Source of the DNA: Schauerella aestuarii
GTDB lineage: Bacteria; Pseudomonadota; Gammaproteobacteria; Burkholderiales; Burkholderiaceae_B
DNA length: 64,000 nt
Assembly: GCF_009866805.1 (NCBI RefSeq)
Contig: NZ_SIZW01000043.1
Span: 62,001 to 126,000 of the forward strand
Reading direction: 5' to 3'
Shown piece by piece: positions 1-8,738 of the stretch. The position numbers and the translations under genes are program-made. Every line of letters begins with the position of its first letter. The stretch's first letter is position 1. The notes beneath the pieces were generated by a model. That model ran no database searches, was not told the origin of the DNA, and was given only the letters and a program-made list of their open reading frames with translations.

Positions 1-157
1 GCGTCTGGAAGAAGAACAGCTGGGTGAAGAACCGGATGAGGTGAATGAGGGCGTAAGCGGCGGCGGTACTCAACAGCCCGACCACTACGGCGAGGGCCGC
101 AGTGCGTAACAGGCGTGACGTGGCCGCAAAATCGCCTCTGGCGTTTGCGTGGCGCAT
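1..157 (-). CDS. ClC-type chloride channel, N-terminal fragment
   Basis: Partial gene running off the left edge; 52 codons are visible from an ATG at 157. The peptide has a short basic leader and then one hydrophobic helix (about residues 17-41), ending in a phenylalanine-rich segment (RFFTQLFFFQT). This resembles helix A/B of ClcB-like voltage-gated chloride channels, where LI-x-LFTNLFFF-like sequences are common. It begins 9 nt after the stop of the MarR gene upstream, on the same strand, an arrangement known for MarR/ClC pairs in Burkholderia relatives. ClC proteins are membrane Cl-/H+ channels or exchangers. The call rests on a short fragment and the neighbourhood; another membrane protein is possible. 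Confidence 0.5.
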   Translation of the reverse strand, partial: MRHANARGDFAATSRLLRTAALAVVVGLLSTAAAYALIHLIRFFTQLFFFQT

Positions 158-165
158 GAACGTTC

Positions 166-594
166 CTAGTAAGGCTGGATCGACCGATGGATAACGCCGC
201 CGAGCATCTTGAGTTCTTCGCGATGCAGTGCCGCAAGCCGGGCCAGGACGGCTTCGCCCTTTTCAAGCAGGTGCACTTCGACGAGTCTGCGGTCTTCGGC
301 GTTTTGCCGCCGCTCGACCAGCCCGGCCGCTTCGCATCGCGACACAAGCGCCACGACGCCGTGCGAGTGGGCTTGCAGGCGATCGGCTAATTCACCGATA
401 CTGGCCCAAGGCCGCTCGCGCATGCCTTTGATATGCAGCAACGTGACGTACTGCAGTGGGGTAATGCCTTCGGCCTGTGCCGCGTTCTCTGAGAAGCGCT
501 CGAATTTTCGAAGCTGATGCCGAAAATCGGACAACGCTTCGTAGTCGGTTTTGCGAAGCGGAGGCAGCGAAGAGGCGTTCACGCGTCGATCCAT
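166..594 (-). CDS. MarR family transcriptional regulator
   Basis: A 142-residue protein with the winged helix-turn-helix layout of MarR dimers: an N-terminal dimer helix (residues 20-40), recognition region around ITPLQYVTLLHIKG and IGELADRLQAHSHGVVALVSRCEAAGLVERR-type segments, then the wing with RRQNAEDRRLVEVHLLEKG. MarR proteins usually repress their own operon and release DNA on binding a phenolic ligand or on oxidation. The ClC channel gene follows 9 nt downstream, so the two are probably one transcript. A perfect palindrome at 618-636, just upstream of the ATG, is the likely operator. Confidence 0.88.
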   Translation of the reverse strand: MDRRVNASSLPPLRKTDYEALSDFRHQLRKFERFSENAAQAEGITPLQYVTLLHIKGMRERPWASIGELADRLQAHSHGVVALVSRCEAAGLVERRQNAEDRRLVEVHLLEKGEAVLARLAALHREELKMLGGVIHRSIQPY

Positions 595-617
595 GACAAG
601 TGATGATGAGCCATAAA

Positions 618-636
618 TATATCACAACGTGATATA
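618..636. promoter_or_regulatory. Palindromic operator, probably MarR
   Basis: TATATCAC-AAC-GTGATATA is a perfect inverted repeat with 8-bp arms, lying 24-42 nt before the MarR ATG in an AT-rich stretch where the promoter should be. Size and position match MarR operators. Assignment to this regulator is an inference from location. Confidence 0.6.
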
Positions 637-687
637 AAATTGAATTCACGCAATTGAATCCATTTCACGTTTACATGGGCGACGTGG

Positions 688-2220
688 TCAATCGGCCCGC
701 GCGGTTCCCAGTGCCTCTAGTGTGGCCGCGACGCCTCTCGTGCGCAACTGTTTTACCTGCACCGCAACCGCGTTCACAAAGCGATCGTTGCCGCTCAAGT
801 CGCCAAACACCGGTCGATAGCCCGTCAAACGTGCAACATAGCGGGTGTCTTGGAGCAGCGGATCTTCGGTGGCATCGCGAGCCGCAACCGCAGCAGCCAC
901 CTCGATGCTCAGTGCGTCGGCAAGCGGGTCTGAAATCGGGTATGCCTGGTGGGCCTCATCCCTTCCTTGCAGATACACCAACCACGCTGCCACGGCGAGC
1001 GCCAATCCGTCGATCGGCAGCCCGTCGCGCAAGCGTTCGCGAATGGTGCCGAGCAGCCGCTGCGGCAGCTTCTGCGAGCCGTCCATCGCAATCTGACCGG
1101 TTTGATGTTGAAGCGCGGGATTGGCAAATCGGGCGAGCAGCCGCTCGGCATACTGCGCGAGATCCAGGCCTTCCAGCGCAGGCAGTGTGGGCGCGATTTC
1201 GTCACGCATCAACGTGCCGATATAGCGGCGCATGGCAGGTTGCGCAATCGCTTGGTCCACCGTGCGCCAGCCTGCCAGTACGGAAAGATAAGCCAGTGCG
1301 GAGTGGGTGCCGTTCACCATCCGCAACTTCAATACTTCGTAGGGTGTGGCGTCGGTCACGAAGCGCGCGCCAGCGGCTGACCAATCCGGCCGGCCCGCGG
1401 CAAAGTCGTCTTCGATGACCCAATCGAGGAAGGGTTCGCCCAATACCGGCCACGCGTCGACGAGACCGATCGCGCGCGAAATCGATTCGCGATCGGCGTC
1501 GGTCGTGCGCGGCACGATCCGATCCACCATCGAACAAGGAAAGGTGCAGGTGGTGCCGATCCATTCCTGCAGGCCGGGGTCGACACGCCCCGCGAGATCG
1601 AGCACCAGCCCGCGCAGGAGCTTGCCGTTGGACGGTAGATTGTCGAGCGACATGAGGGTCAGCGGCGGCGACTTCGCGGCATGGCGACGCTGCAACCCAT
1701 ACACGATGAAGCCTACGATGCTGCGGGGTGACTCGGGATGCAAAAGGTCATGCACGATATCCGGATGATCGGCATTGAGCGCTCCGGTCGCCGGATGGTG
1801 GCAGTAGCCTTTCTCCGTCACGGTGAGACTGACGATGCGCGTATCCGGCGCCGCGATGCGCGCCAGAACCCGCGTGGGATCGTCGGGTGCCACTAGCGTC
1901 TCGCGCAGCGCGCCGATAATCGATAGCTGCTCGCGCTTGGCGCCCGCTGCATCGGCATCCCGGATCGCCAGCGTGTACAAGCCATCCTGGGGGGCCAGCG
2001 CATCGCGGGTATCGGGCTGGCGCAGCGACACGCCGCAGATGCCCCAGCGCCAATCGCTTGCCTGCACCATCGCGGCCTCGTTCACCGGCGCCAGGTGCGC
2101 ACGCGCGAAGGCACCAAGCCCCAGGTGAACGATGCCGATACGCAAGGCATCGCGATCGTACCGGGGGCGGTCAACGGCGGGCAGCGCTCGCGCCAACGTA
2201 TCGGGATGCAATCGGTCCAT
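688..2220 (-). CDS. Mannitol dehydrogenase family protein (D-mannonate/fructuronate oxidoreductase)
   Basis: A 510-residue polyol-specific long-chain dehydrogenase. The NAD-binding N-terminus has VHLGLGAFARAH (31-42); SLDNLPSNG (191-199) and MVDRIVPRTT (231-240) are family signatures, and the catalytic region KLRMVNGTHS (298-307) supplies Lys298, Asn303 and His306. These enzymes interconvert hexonates or polyols and ketoses (mannonate/fructuronate, mannitol/fructose). The gene follows ManD with a TAATG overlap, so D-mannonate/D-fructuronate is the likeliest pair: fructuronate would be reduced to mannonate, the ManD substrate. Last gene of the operon. Mannitol or altronate activity cannot be excluded from sequence. 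Confidence 0.85.
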   Translation of the reverse strand: MDRLHPDTLARALPAVDRPRYDRDALRIGIVHLGLGAFARAHLAPVNEAAMVQASDWRWGICGVSLRQPDTRDALAPQDGLYTLAIRDADAAGAKREQLSIIGALRETLVAPDDPTRVLARIAAPDTRIVSLTVTEKGYCHHPATGALNADHPDIVHDLLHPESPRSIVGFIVYGLQRRHAAKSPPLTLMSLDNLPSNGKLLRGLVLDLAGRVDPGLQEWIGTTCTFPCSMVDRIVPRTTDADRESISRAIGLVDAWPVLGEPFLDWVIEDDFAAGRPDWSAAGARFVTDATPYEVLKLRMVNGTHSALAYLSVLAGWRTVDQAIAQPAMRRYIGTLMRDEIAPTLPALEGLDLAQYAERLLARFANPALQHQTGQIAMDGSQKLPQRLLGTIRERLRDGLPIDGLALAVAAWLVYLQGRDEAHQAYPISDPLADALSIEVAAAVAARDATEDPLLQDTRYVARLTGYRPVFGDLSGNDRFVNAVAVQVKQLRTRGVAATLEALGTARAD

Positions 2221-3431
2221 TACCAGTTCCAGAGCGTGCCGTCATGCTGCTGGCGATTGACGGGCAGGTAGGCGCGTTTGTAGGGATACTTGGCAGCGAG
2301 CTTCTCGTCGATATCCACACCATGGCCGGGTGCATCGCCCGGATAGAGCATCCCCTTGTCGAACGTGTAGGCATGCGGGAAGACGGCATCGGTTTCTTCG
2401 GTGTGCCGCATATATTCCTGAATGCCGAAGTTCGGCACCCACAGGTCGAAATGCAGCGCCGCGCCCATGCAGGCGGGAGAAAGATCGGTGGCACCGTGGC
2501 ACCCCGTGCGCACCTGATACATCGAAGCGAGATCGGCGATGCGGCGCAGATGCGTGATGCCGCCGGCATGCACAACCGTGGCGCGGATGTAGTCGATCAG
2601 CTGGTTCTCGATGAGTTCCTTGCAATCCCAGATCGAGTTGAAGATCTCGCCCACGGCCAGGGGGGTGGTAGTGTGCTGGCGGATCAGGCGGAAAGACTCC
2701 TGGTTTTCGGCAGGCGTGGCATCTTCCATCCAGAAGAGTTGATGTTCTTCGAGCGACTTGCCCAGGCGACTGGCCTCGATCGGCGTCAAGCGATGGTGCA
2801 CATCGTGCAGCAGATGATGGTCGAAACCCAGCTTTTCGCGAAGGCGCTCGAAGAGCTTCGGCGTGTGCCGCAGGTACTTCTCGGTCGACCAGTCGTGCTC
2901 GCTGGGCAGGTCGGCGTCGGCAGGTTCGTAGAACAGATTGCCGCGGCCCACGCCATACACCTTGTCCAGGCCCGGCACGCCGCTCTGCGCGCGGATGGCC
3001 TTGTAGCCCATGTCGGCGTAACGCAGCACCTCGTCCACTGTGTGTTCGATATCGGTGCCGTTGGCATGGCCGTACACCATCACGCCGGTGCGGCTTTTGC
3101 CGCCCAGCACTTGATAGAGCGGCAGGCCGGCGGCCTTGGCCTTCAGATCCCACAGGGCCGTATCGACGGCCGCGATGGCGGTCATCGTGACTGGGCCGCG
3201 ACGCCAGTAGGCACCCTTGTACAGGTACTGCCAGATGTCTTCGATCTGGTGGGCATCGCGCCCGATCAGGCAAGGAATGATGTGATCGGTGAGATAAGAG
3301 GCCACCGACAATTCGCGGCCGTTGAGCGTGGCATCGCCGATGCCGGTGAGTCCCTCGTCGGTTTCGATTTTGAGGGTGACGAAGTTGCGGCCGGGCGAGC
3401 AAACGATGACGCGGGCGTTGGTGATTTTCAT
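2220..3431 (-). CDS. manD: D-mannonate dehydratase, enolase superfamily (ManD)
   Basis: A 403-residue enolase-superfamily enzyme that dehydrates D-mannonate to 2-keto-3-deoxy-D-gluconate. It carries the whole ManD active site at nearly the expected numbering: Arg147 and Tyr159 on the 150s loop, metal ligands Asp210, Glu236 and Glu262, and general acid/base His212 and His312. HDVHHRLTP (209-217) and [10 protein letters not shown] are diagnostic. Residue 314 is alanine; I recall that efficient ManDs have Ala and poor ones Pro here, so high activity is suggested. The stop overlaps the next start (TAATG), coupling it to the mannonate oxidoreductase. RspA-type annotations refer to the same family. 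Confidence 0.93.
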   Translation of the reverse strand: MKITNARVIVCSPGRNFVTLKIETDEGLTGIGDATLNGRELSVASYLTDHIIPCLIGRDAHQIEDIWQYLYKGAYWRRGPVTMTAIAAVDTALWDLKAKAAGLPLYQVLGGKSRTGVMVYGHANGTDIEHTVDEVLRYADMGYKAIRAQSGVPGLDKVYGVGRGNLFYEPADADLPSEHDWSTEKYLRHTPKLFERLREKLGFDHHLLHDVHHRLTPIEASRLGKSLEEHQLFWMEDATPAENQESFRLIRQHTTTPLAVGEIFNSIWDCKELIENQLIDYIRATVVHAGGITHLRRIADLASMYQVRTGCHGATDLSPACMGAALHFDLWVPNFGIQEYMRHTEETDAVFPHAYTFDKGMLYPGDAPGHGVDIDEKLAAKYPYKRAYLPVNRQQHDGTLWNW

Positions 3432-3549
3432 CGAGGTTTCCAGAGACGGAACGCGGAGCGGGAAAAGGAAGGGGGCGGTGGCGCGTTTACAGGGTCACGG
3501 TGATGCGGTGACGCCGCGGCGCGCGGGTACATAGCAGCGTGGCGGCGGC

Positions 3550-4374
3550 TCAGCCGTCCCAACCGAGATGGCTGAGAAAGTCGCGCGTGCGCGCCACCGT
3601 GGGATGATCGAAAATCTGCTCGGGCGGGCCTTCTTCCATGATGGCGCCGTTCTCGAACACCACCACCCAGTTGGCCACGCGGCGCGCGAAGCTCATTTCG
3701 TGCGTGACCACAATCATCGTCATGCCTTCCTGCGCGAGCTTCTTCATCACGTTGAGCACTTCACCCACGGTTTCGGGATCGAGTGCCGAGGTGGGTTCGT
3801 CGAACAGCATCACGTCGGGTTCCATCGCCAGCGCTCGCGCAATGGCCACGCGCTGTTGCTGGCCGCCAGAGAGGTTGGCCGGAAAGTTGTCGGCCTTGCT
3901 CGAGAGTCCCACCTTGTCGAGCAGGGCGCGGGCACGGGTGCGCGCCTCGTCTTCCTTCATGCCCAGCACGGTGATCGGCCCCATCGCCACGTTGTCGAGC
4001 GCGGACTTGTGCGGGAAGAGTTCGAAGCTCTGAAACACCATGCCCATGCGTTGGCGCACGCGACGCACTTCGGACTCCCGCGTGGGCAACGGCACGCCGT
4101 CCAGGTAGACCTGGCCACCGTTCAGCGTTTCGAGGGCGTTCGTGCACCGCAAGAGCGTGGACTTGCCCGACCCGGACGGGCCGATCAGGCACATCACTTC
4201 GCCTTTGTTCACTTGCAGCGACACGCCGTTGAGCGCCACGAAGTCGCCGTACGTCTTGCGTACGTTCTCGTAGACCAGCACGGGCTTGTCGCCGGCGCCT
4301 TTGCGTGTGAAAGCGGTGGGGGCGGTGCCGGTGGCCGCGCCCGGCGCGCCGATGGGGCTGATGGTGACGTTCAT
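3550..4374 (-). CDS. ABC transporter ATPase, polar amino acid type
   Basis: 274 residues from an ATG at 4374 (a longer frame upstream is the out-of-frame permease). Walker [11 protein letters not shown]-loop region [12 protein letters not shown], signature [15 protein letters not shown], Walker [13 protein letters not shown] and the switch His (VTHEMSF) are intact. It is closest to GlnQ/HisP/GltL-type ATPases of the polar amino acid uptake family. The start overlaps the permease stop (ATGA). It would power import together with the two permeases and one or both binding proteins upstream. An N-terminal leader of about 30 residues precedes the first beta strand. The context suggests a sugar acid rather than an amino acid as substrate. 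Confidence 0.9.
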   Translation of the reverse strand: MNVTISPIGAPGAATGTAPTAFTRKGAGDKPVLVYENVRKTYGDFVALNGVSLQVNKGEVMCLIGPSGSGKSTLLRCTNALETLNGGQVYLDGVPLPTRESEVRRVRQRMGMVFQSFELFPHKSALDNVAMGPITVLGMKEDEARTRARALLDKVGLSSKADNFPANLSGGQQQRVAIARALAMEPDVMLFDEPTSALDPETVGEVLNVMKKLAQEGMTMIVVTHEMSFARRVANWVVVFENGAIMEEGPPEQIFDHPTVARTRDFLSHLGWDG

Positions 4375-5030
4375 TCTTTCACTCCGTATTTGCGGTGTAT
4401 CCAGTCGACGAGCTTGGCCTGGGGGTAACCCATCAGCCAATAGATCACCGCCATGGCGGTCAGCATTTCCAGCACGCGATAGCTTTGCGCGCGAATCTGC
4501 ATCGAGGTGTAGGCCAGTTCGCTGACGGCGATCACCGACACCAGCGACGTATCCTTGAAGAGCGAAATCCAGGTGCTGGCGAACACCGGCAAAATGCGCC
4601 GGGCCGCTTGCGGGATGACGACCTTGAACATGGCTTGCCGATGCGACATCCCCATGGCGAGCGCCGCCTCCATCTGGCCTTTGCGGATGGAGTTGATACC
4701 GGCGCGGAACGTTTCGGCGTTGTAGGCCGAGATATTGAGCACCAGGGCGACCAAGGCTGTGGTCAACGCCGAGAACTGCACGTCCAGCGCCATGGGCATC
4801 ACATAAAACGCCCAATAGATGATGAGGATGAGCGGCAGGTTGCGAAAGAACTCAACGAAGCACAGGGAGATGCCGGAGAGCACTTTGCTGTTCGATAGCC
4901 GCATCAGCGCGAGCACCATGCCGCCCGGAACGGCAAGCAGCATCGTGACCACGGTGAGCATGACGGTCATCAACGCGCCGTGAAACAAGGCGTCGCGATG
5001 CGTCCAGATGATGTTCCAGTCGAGGTTCAT
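4371..5030 (-). CDS. ABC transporter permease (HisM/GlnP type), second subunit
   Basis: 219 residues starting at the ATG at 5030, overlapping the stop of the first permease by ATGA. It is a multi-span inner-membrane protein with the EAA loop [27 protein letters not shown], which docks on the ATPase, and the family motif [17 protein letters not shown]. It ends in an ATGA overlap with the ATPase gene. It pairs with the 5027-5692 permease to form the heterodimeric channel of a polar-amino-acid-type importer. Confidence 0.9.
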   Translation of the reverse strand: MNLDWNIIWTHRDALFHGALMTVMLTVVTMLLAVPGGMVLALMRLSNSKVLSGISLCFVEFFRNLPLILIIYWAFYVMPMALDVQFSALTTALVALVLNISAYNAETFRAGINSIRKGQMEAALAMGMSHRQAMFKVVIPQAARRILPVFASTWISLFKDTSLVSVIAVSELAYTSMQIRAQSYRVLEMLTAMAVIYWLMGYPQAKLVDWIHRKYGVKE

Positions 5031-5692
5031 GAGCGGCCCAGGTGTGCGAGTCGTTGGTACAGCCGGTCCACACCTCGGGTGACCGGGAAGAGAATGCAGA
5101 AGTAGGCGATCATCACGCAGGTAAACACTTCGATTGGCCGATAGCTTTGCCCGGCAACCGTTTCGGCACGGTGCATCAGTTCCGGCACGGCGATCACGGT
5201 GGCGATGGCCGTATCCTTGATGGCGATGGTGAGTACCGACCCGAACGCCGGCAGCATGCGGATGGTGGCTTGCGGCAGAATGATCTTGCGCAGGATCTGC
5301 GCGCGCGACATCCCCAATGCCAGGCCGGCGCGCGTCTGGCCGGGGCGCACGGATTCGATACCGGCACGCACCACTTCGGCGGCATAGGCGGCAATGTGCA
5401 GCGTGAGCGCCACCAAGGCCGCCCAGAACGGCGGGAACGTCACGCCGGCCAGAATCGGGAAGGCGAAGTAGATCCACACAAGCACGACCAGAATCGGGAT
5501 CGAGCGCATCGTGTCGATGTAGAACACGATGAAGGGCTTGAAGATCGGCGGGCCGTAGAGCCGCACCAGCGTGATGAACAGGCCCACCAGGATGCTGGTC
5601 AGCGCGCTGATCGCACTGAGGGCGATCGTCACGCCGAGACCGCTGGCGAAAAACCGCCAGTTGTCGACGATGGGAGAAAAATCGAAATCCAT
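5027..5692 (-). CDS. ABC transporter permease (HisQ/GlnP type), first subunit
   Basis: A 221-residue membrane protein with helices near residues 15-40, 60-85, 95-115 and 185-210. The motif YIDTMRSIPILVVLVWIYFAFP and the EAA loop RAGLALGMSRAQILRKIILPQATIRMLP identify the polar amino acid permease family. It lies 13 nt after the zinc dehydrogenase stop and overlaps the next permease by four bases, so the three transporter genes are translationally coupled inside the sugar-acid operon. Confidence 0.9.
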   Translation of the reverse strand: MDFDFSPIVDNWRFFASGLGVTIALSAISALTSILVGLFITLVRLYGPPIFKPFIVFYIDTMRSIPILVVLVWIYFAFPILAGVTFPPFWAALVALTLHIAAYAAEVVRAGIESVRPGQTRAGLALGMSRAQILRKIILPQATIRMLPAFGSVLTIAIKDTAIATVIAVPELMHRAETVAGQSYRPIEVFTCVMIAYFCILFPVTRGVDRLYQRLAHLGRS

Positions 5693-5705
5693 GCGGATCT
5701 CCAGC

Positions 5706-6743
5706 TTAGAAGGTAACGACGACTTTCATGGCTTTGGTGCGGTCGCCCGCCAGTTCGAAGGCGTCACGCGCTTGAGCCGCCGGCACGCTGGCCGTGAGCA
5801 ATGGCGACACATCCAGAAGCCTACGGCTCAGATAGTCGATCGCCCACGCGTATTCATCCATGAAGCGGAAACTGCCCACCATGCTCAGGCTCTTCACCAT
5901 GATCTGGTTGAAGGGGCAGCCATCGCTATTGCCGCTGAGCGTGCCCACTTGAACGATGGTGCCGCGTGCTCGCGTGGCGCGAATGCAGTTGGCCAGGCCC
6001 ACGTAGTTGCCTGACGCCTCGAAGCACACATCCACCTGGCCTTTGCCGGCCGTGAGCGCTTCGAGCGCTTCCGGGTCGCGCGCCACGTTGATCGTTTGCG
6101 TGGCGCCTACCCGTGCACACGCCTCGAGGGTTTGATCGACGATGTCGACCGCAATCAAACGGCTCGCACCGGCCAGTTTGGCGGCCATCAAGATCAGGGC
6201 GCCGATCGGTCCGGCACCCACCACCATTACCGTTTGACCCAGCAACGATCCGGCTTCCTGCACCGCATGCAACGACACCGCCAGCGGCTCGCCGAACGAG
6301 GCGATTTCAAACGACAGCGCATCGGGCACCGGCAGGCATTGATAGTCTTCGACCACCACCTGCTCGCGCATCGCGCCCTGCATATGCGGGAAGCGGCTGG
6401 CGCTGCCGAAGAAGAACACGTTCTCGCAATGGTTCGATGCACCCATGCGGCAGTATTTGCACACGCCGCACACGCGCGAGGGATTAATCGCCACGCGATC
6501 GCCGGGTTTGATAGTGCTCACCGCGGCCCCCACTTCAAGCACCTGCCCAGACGCTTCATGTCCGGGCGTGAGCGGCTCGCGAATCACGAAGTCGCCCACA
6601 CGGCCATGACGGTAGTAGTGCAGGTCGGAGCCGCAAATGCCGACCGCCTTGACGGCGACCCGCACTTGCGTGGGGCCGACCGGCGCTACATCGCATTCTC
6701 CGGCGCGCAGGTCCTGTGCGCCGTGGATTTCGCAATTCAACAT
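5706..6743 (-). CDS. Zinc-dependent dehydrogenase, L-idonate/L-gulonate 5-dehydrogenase type
   Basis: A 345-residue medium-chain dehydrogenase. Catalytic zinc ligands Cys37 (ICGSD) and His62-Glu63 (PGHEASG), four structural-zinc cysteines at 92, 95, 98 and 106, and the nucleotide loop VVGAGPIGAL near 172 are all present. CGSDLHYY, AINPSRVCGVCKYC and FFGSASRFPH resemble E. coli IdnD. No idnO or gluconate kinase is nearby, while ManD and a mannonate oxidoreductase are. The described L-gulonate route (L-gulonate to fructuronate by a zinc dehydrogenase, then mannonate, then KDG) therefore fits better than idonate to 5-ketogluconate. Substrate is inferred from context. Confidence 0.82.
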   Translation of the reverse strand: MLNCEIHGAQDLRAGECDVAPVGPTQVRVAVKAVGICGSDLHYYRHGRVGDFVIREPLTPGHEASGQVLEVGAAVSTIKPGDRVAINPSRVCGVCKYCRMGASNHCENVFFFGSASRFPHMQGAMREQVVVEDYQCLPVPDALSFEIASFGEPLAVSLHAVQEAGSLLGQTVMVVGAGPIGALILMAAKLAGASRLIAVDIVDQTLEACARVGATQTINVARDPEALEALTAGKGQVDVCFEASGNYVGLANCIRATRARGTIVQVGTLSGNSDGCPFNQIMVKSLSMVGSFRFMDEYAWAIDYLSRRLLDVSPLLTASVPAAQARDAFELAGDRTKAMKVVVTF

Positions 6744-6785
6744 GAGTGTTTTCTGCCAGAAAGAGGGGGCCGCGGGAGTGGCGGT

Positions 6786-7634
6786 TTACTTGAGCGTGGC
6801 CGTCATGCGGCGCTCTTCTTCGGCGAGTTCGGGATGCATGCGCTTCTCGACTTCACGCAACCAGGCCAGGTACTCCGGTTGATTCTTGGCCACACCCATG
6901 CCGGCATCGATCTGGAAGATCTTGCTGTCCTGGCAGTTGTTCTCTTTCGGGAAGGCGGCGAGTCCCTTCACCTTCTTTTCGATGTTGGGCCACAGCATGC
7001 GGTTGAGCGGTGCGGCGTCCGAACGGCCCGCCAGCACTTCTTCGATCGGGGCGACCGATCCCGAGTTGGTGACGGCGCGCAGCTTGGCCTTCGGAAACTG
7101 CAGTTGCATCAGCGGCTCTTCGCCGGCACCGGAAAAATAGGCGAGCGTGAAGTCGGGCGAGTTGAACTCTTCGACGTTCTTCACGTTGGTGAATTTGGGA
7201 TTGTTCGCACGGCCAAACATGCACACACTGGTATTCGAGAAGGTGACGAAATCGATGATCTTGGCGCGCTCGGCGTTTTGATTGAGCGGCCCGATCATGA
7301 TGTCCATCTGGTTGGCGATCAACGCCGGCACTTTGGTTTCGTGACTCACCGGCACGGGTTGGATCTGCACGTTGAGCAAGCGCGCGAACTCCTTGCCGAG
7401 CGTCCACGATGGGCCGGTCCAGGCTTCGCCCTGGCCCGTGGTGTTCTGCGCCAGCCAGGGTGGATTGTTCACCACGCCCACTTTCAGCACGCCTGCTTTG
7501 CGGATCGCGTCGATGCGCGGACTCACGCCGGGTGCAGGCGGGGTTTGCGCCAATGCGGCGTGGCTGACGGTGAGGGCGGCCAGGGTCAGGCAGAGTTGCG
7601 CGGCGCGGCGTGACGGATTGAAGCGTTGGGTCAT
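6786..7634 (-). CDS. Periplasmic substrate-binding protein, transporter family 3 (paralogue 1)
   Basis: 282 residues from the ATG at 7634, preceded by a GGAG ribosome site; an earlier in-frame ATG at 7703 gives a less convincing leader. A signal peptide ends near SHAALAQ. The mature protein has the type-2 periplasmic fold of the SBP_bac_3 family: IDAIRKAGVLKVGVVNNPPW, a GPLNQNAERAKIIDFV region and a hinge. It shares the block APGVSPRIDAIRKAG with the neighbouring binding protein and is colinear throughout, so they are tandem duplicates. It delivers ligand to the ABC importer downstream. Confidence 0.88.
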   Translation of the reverse strand: MTQRFNPSRRAAQLCLTLAALTVSHAALAQTPPAPGVSPRIDAIRKAGVLKVGVVNNPPWLAQNTTGQGEAWTGPSWTLGKEFARLLNVQIQPVPVSHETKVPALIANQMDIMIGPLNQNAERAKIIDFVTFSNTSVCMFGRANNPKFTNVKNVEEFNSPDFTLAYFSGAGEEPLMQLQFPKAKLRAVTNSGSVAPIEEVLAGRSDAAPLNRMLWPNIEKKVKGLAAFPKENNCQDSKIFQIDAGMGVAKNQPEYLAWLREVEKRMHPELAEEERRMTATLK

Positions 7635-7768
7635 CGTTGTCTCCAGAATGGGGGTCGGCTGCCTGTCGTGTGCGGCAGCTCGTTTGCTCATCGGTTTGCG
7701 CATCGGGATGCGCGATAGGGACGGCGGTAGGGGCTATGGGGTAAGGCGTGCGTGACTCAGGACCCGGA

Positions 7769-8632
7769 TCACTGCATCTCGCTCAATACGCGCTTTTCGT
7801 CGGCATCGAGTTTGGGCTGCTGCGTCACTTCCACCGCGCGCAGCCATTCGAGATAAGCCGGCTGATTGCGATCCACGGCCAGGCCCACGGGTGAGGCCTT
7901 CTCCGTGCTGTCCTGGCAGTTGTTGGCATTGGGCAGTACCGCGAGGCCTTTCACCTTGCGCTGCAAGCCCACCCAGGGCACGCGGTTGATGGGGGCCGCA
8001 TCGGCGCGGCGCGCCATGATTTCTTCTACCGGTGCGGTGGCACCGGAGCTCGCGACCGCGCGCAGTTTCGCTTTCGGGAAGCGCTCCTTCACCCAGCCTT
8101 CTTCGGCGCCGCCCGTGAAATAGGCGATGGTGACGTCGGGGCTGTTGAGCGCATCCACCGACTCGGCTTTGGCGAACTTAGCGTTATCGGCGCGGCCGAA
8201 CATGCACACGCTGGTCTTCGAATACAGCACGAAGTCCACCACTTTCAAGCGTTCCGGCGTTTCGCCCAAGGGGCTGATGGTCATGTCGACCTGATTGGCG
8301 GCCAATACCGGCACCTTGGTCTCGTGCGAGACGGGAACCAGGGTGAGTTTGACCTTCAACAGGCGCGCATATTCATTGGCGAGCAACCAGGCCGGGCCGC
8401 TCCATGCGGGGCCTTGGCCGGTAGTGTTTTCGATCAGCCAGGGTGCATTTTGCAAGACACCCACGCGTAGCTCGCCGGCCTTGCGGATGGCATCGATGCG
8501 CGGGCTCACGCCCGGCGCCGGGGCTTCCTGCGCCATCGCGCTTGCCATCGACAGCGGCAGCAGCGTGAGCAGCGTACGGGCGAGCAGGGTCCTGCACCGC
8601 CGATTGCCGGCGGGTGTGTGGTGATGCGTCAT
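7769..8632 (-). CDS. Periplasmic substrate-binding protein, transporter family 3 (paralogue 2)
   Basis: A 287-residue secreted binding protein with a long basic leader and a signal peptide cleaved near ASAMAQ. A strong GGAGGAG site precedes the ATG. It is paralogous to the next gene: both have a tryptophan-containing ENTTGQGPAW-like block, KTSVCMFGRA and a C-terminal NQPAYLEWLRAVE. The conserved cysteines (CMFG and NNCQDS) could form a disulphide. Two receptors with one set of permeases and ATPase suggest that two related ligands, such as two hexonates, enter through the same channel. Confidence 0.88.
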   Translation of the reverse strand: MTHHHTPAGNRRCRTLLARTLLTLLPLSMASAMAQEAPAPGVSPRIDAIRKAGELRVGVLQNAPWLIENTTGQGPAWSGPAWLLANEYARLLKVKLTLVPVSHETKVPVLAANQVDMTISPLGETPERLKVVDFVLYSKTSVCMFGRADNAKFAKAESVDALNSPDVTIAYFTGGAEEGWVKERFPKAKLRAVASSGATAPVEEIMARRADAAPINRVPWVGLQRKVKGLAVLPNANNCQDSTEKASPVGLAVDRNQPAYLEWLRAVEVTQQPKLDADEKRVLSEMQ

Positions 8633-8738
8633 CGTGTCTCCTCCGTATGACGCGCCGTGGATCGGCTCGCGGGATATTCCGCGTTGATTACCGATCCCGG
8701 CGTGGGGTGCGTCTATGCGATGCCTTTACTGCGTCGTG

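Noticed and set aside
2058-3503. Long plus-strand open frame opposite ManD
   Set aside because: It is the antisense shadow of a certain gene; third-position GC keeps such frames open. No domain and no ribosome site.
6096-7613. 505-codon plus-strand frame opposite the dehydrogenase and binding-protein genes
   Set aside because: It crosses two well-supported minus-strand genes and their gap; histidine-rich composition is typical of antisense translation.
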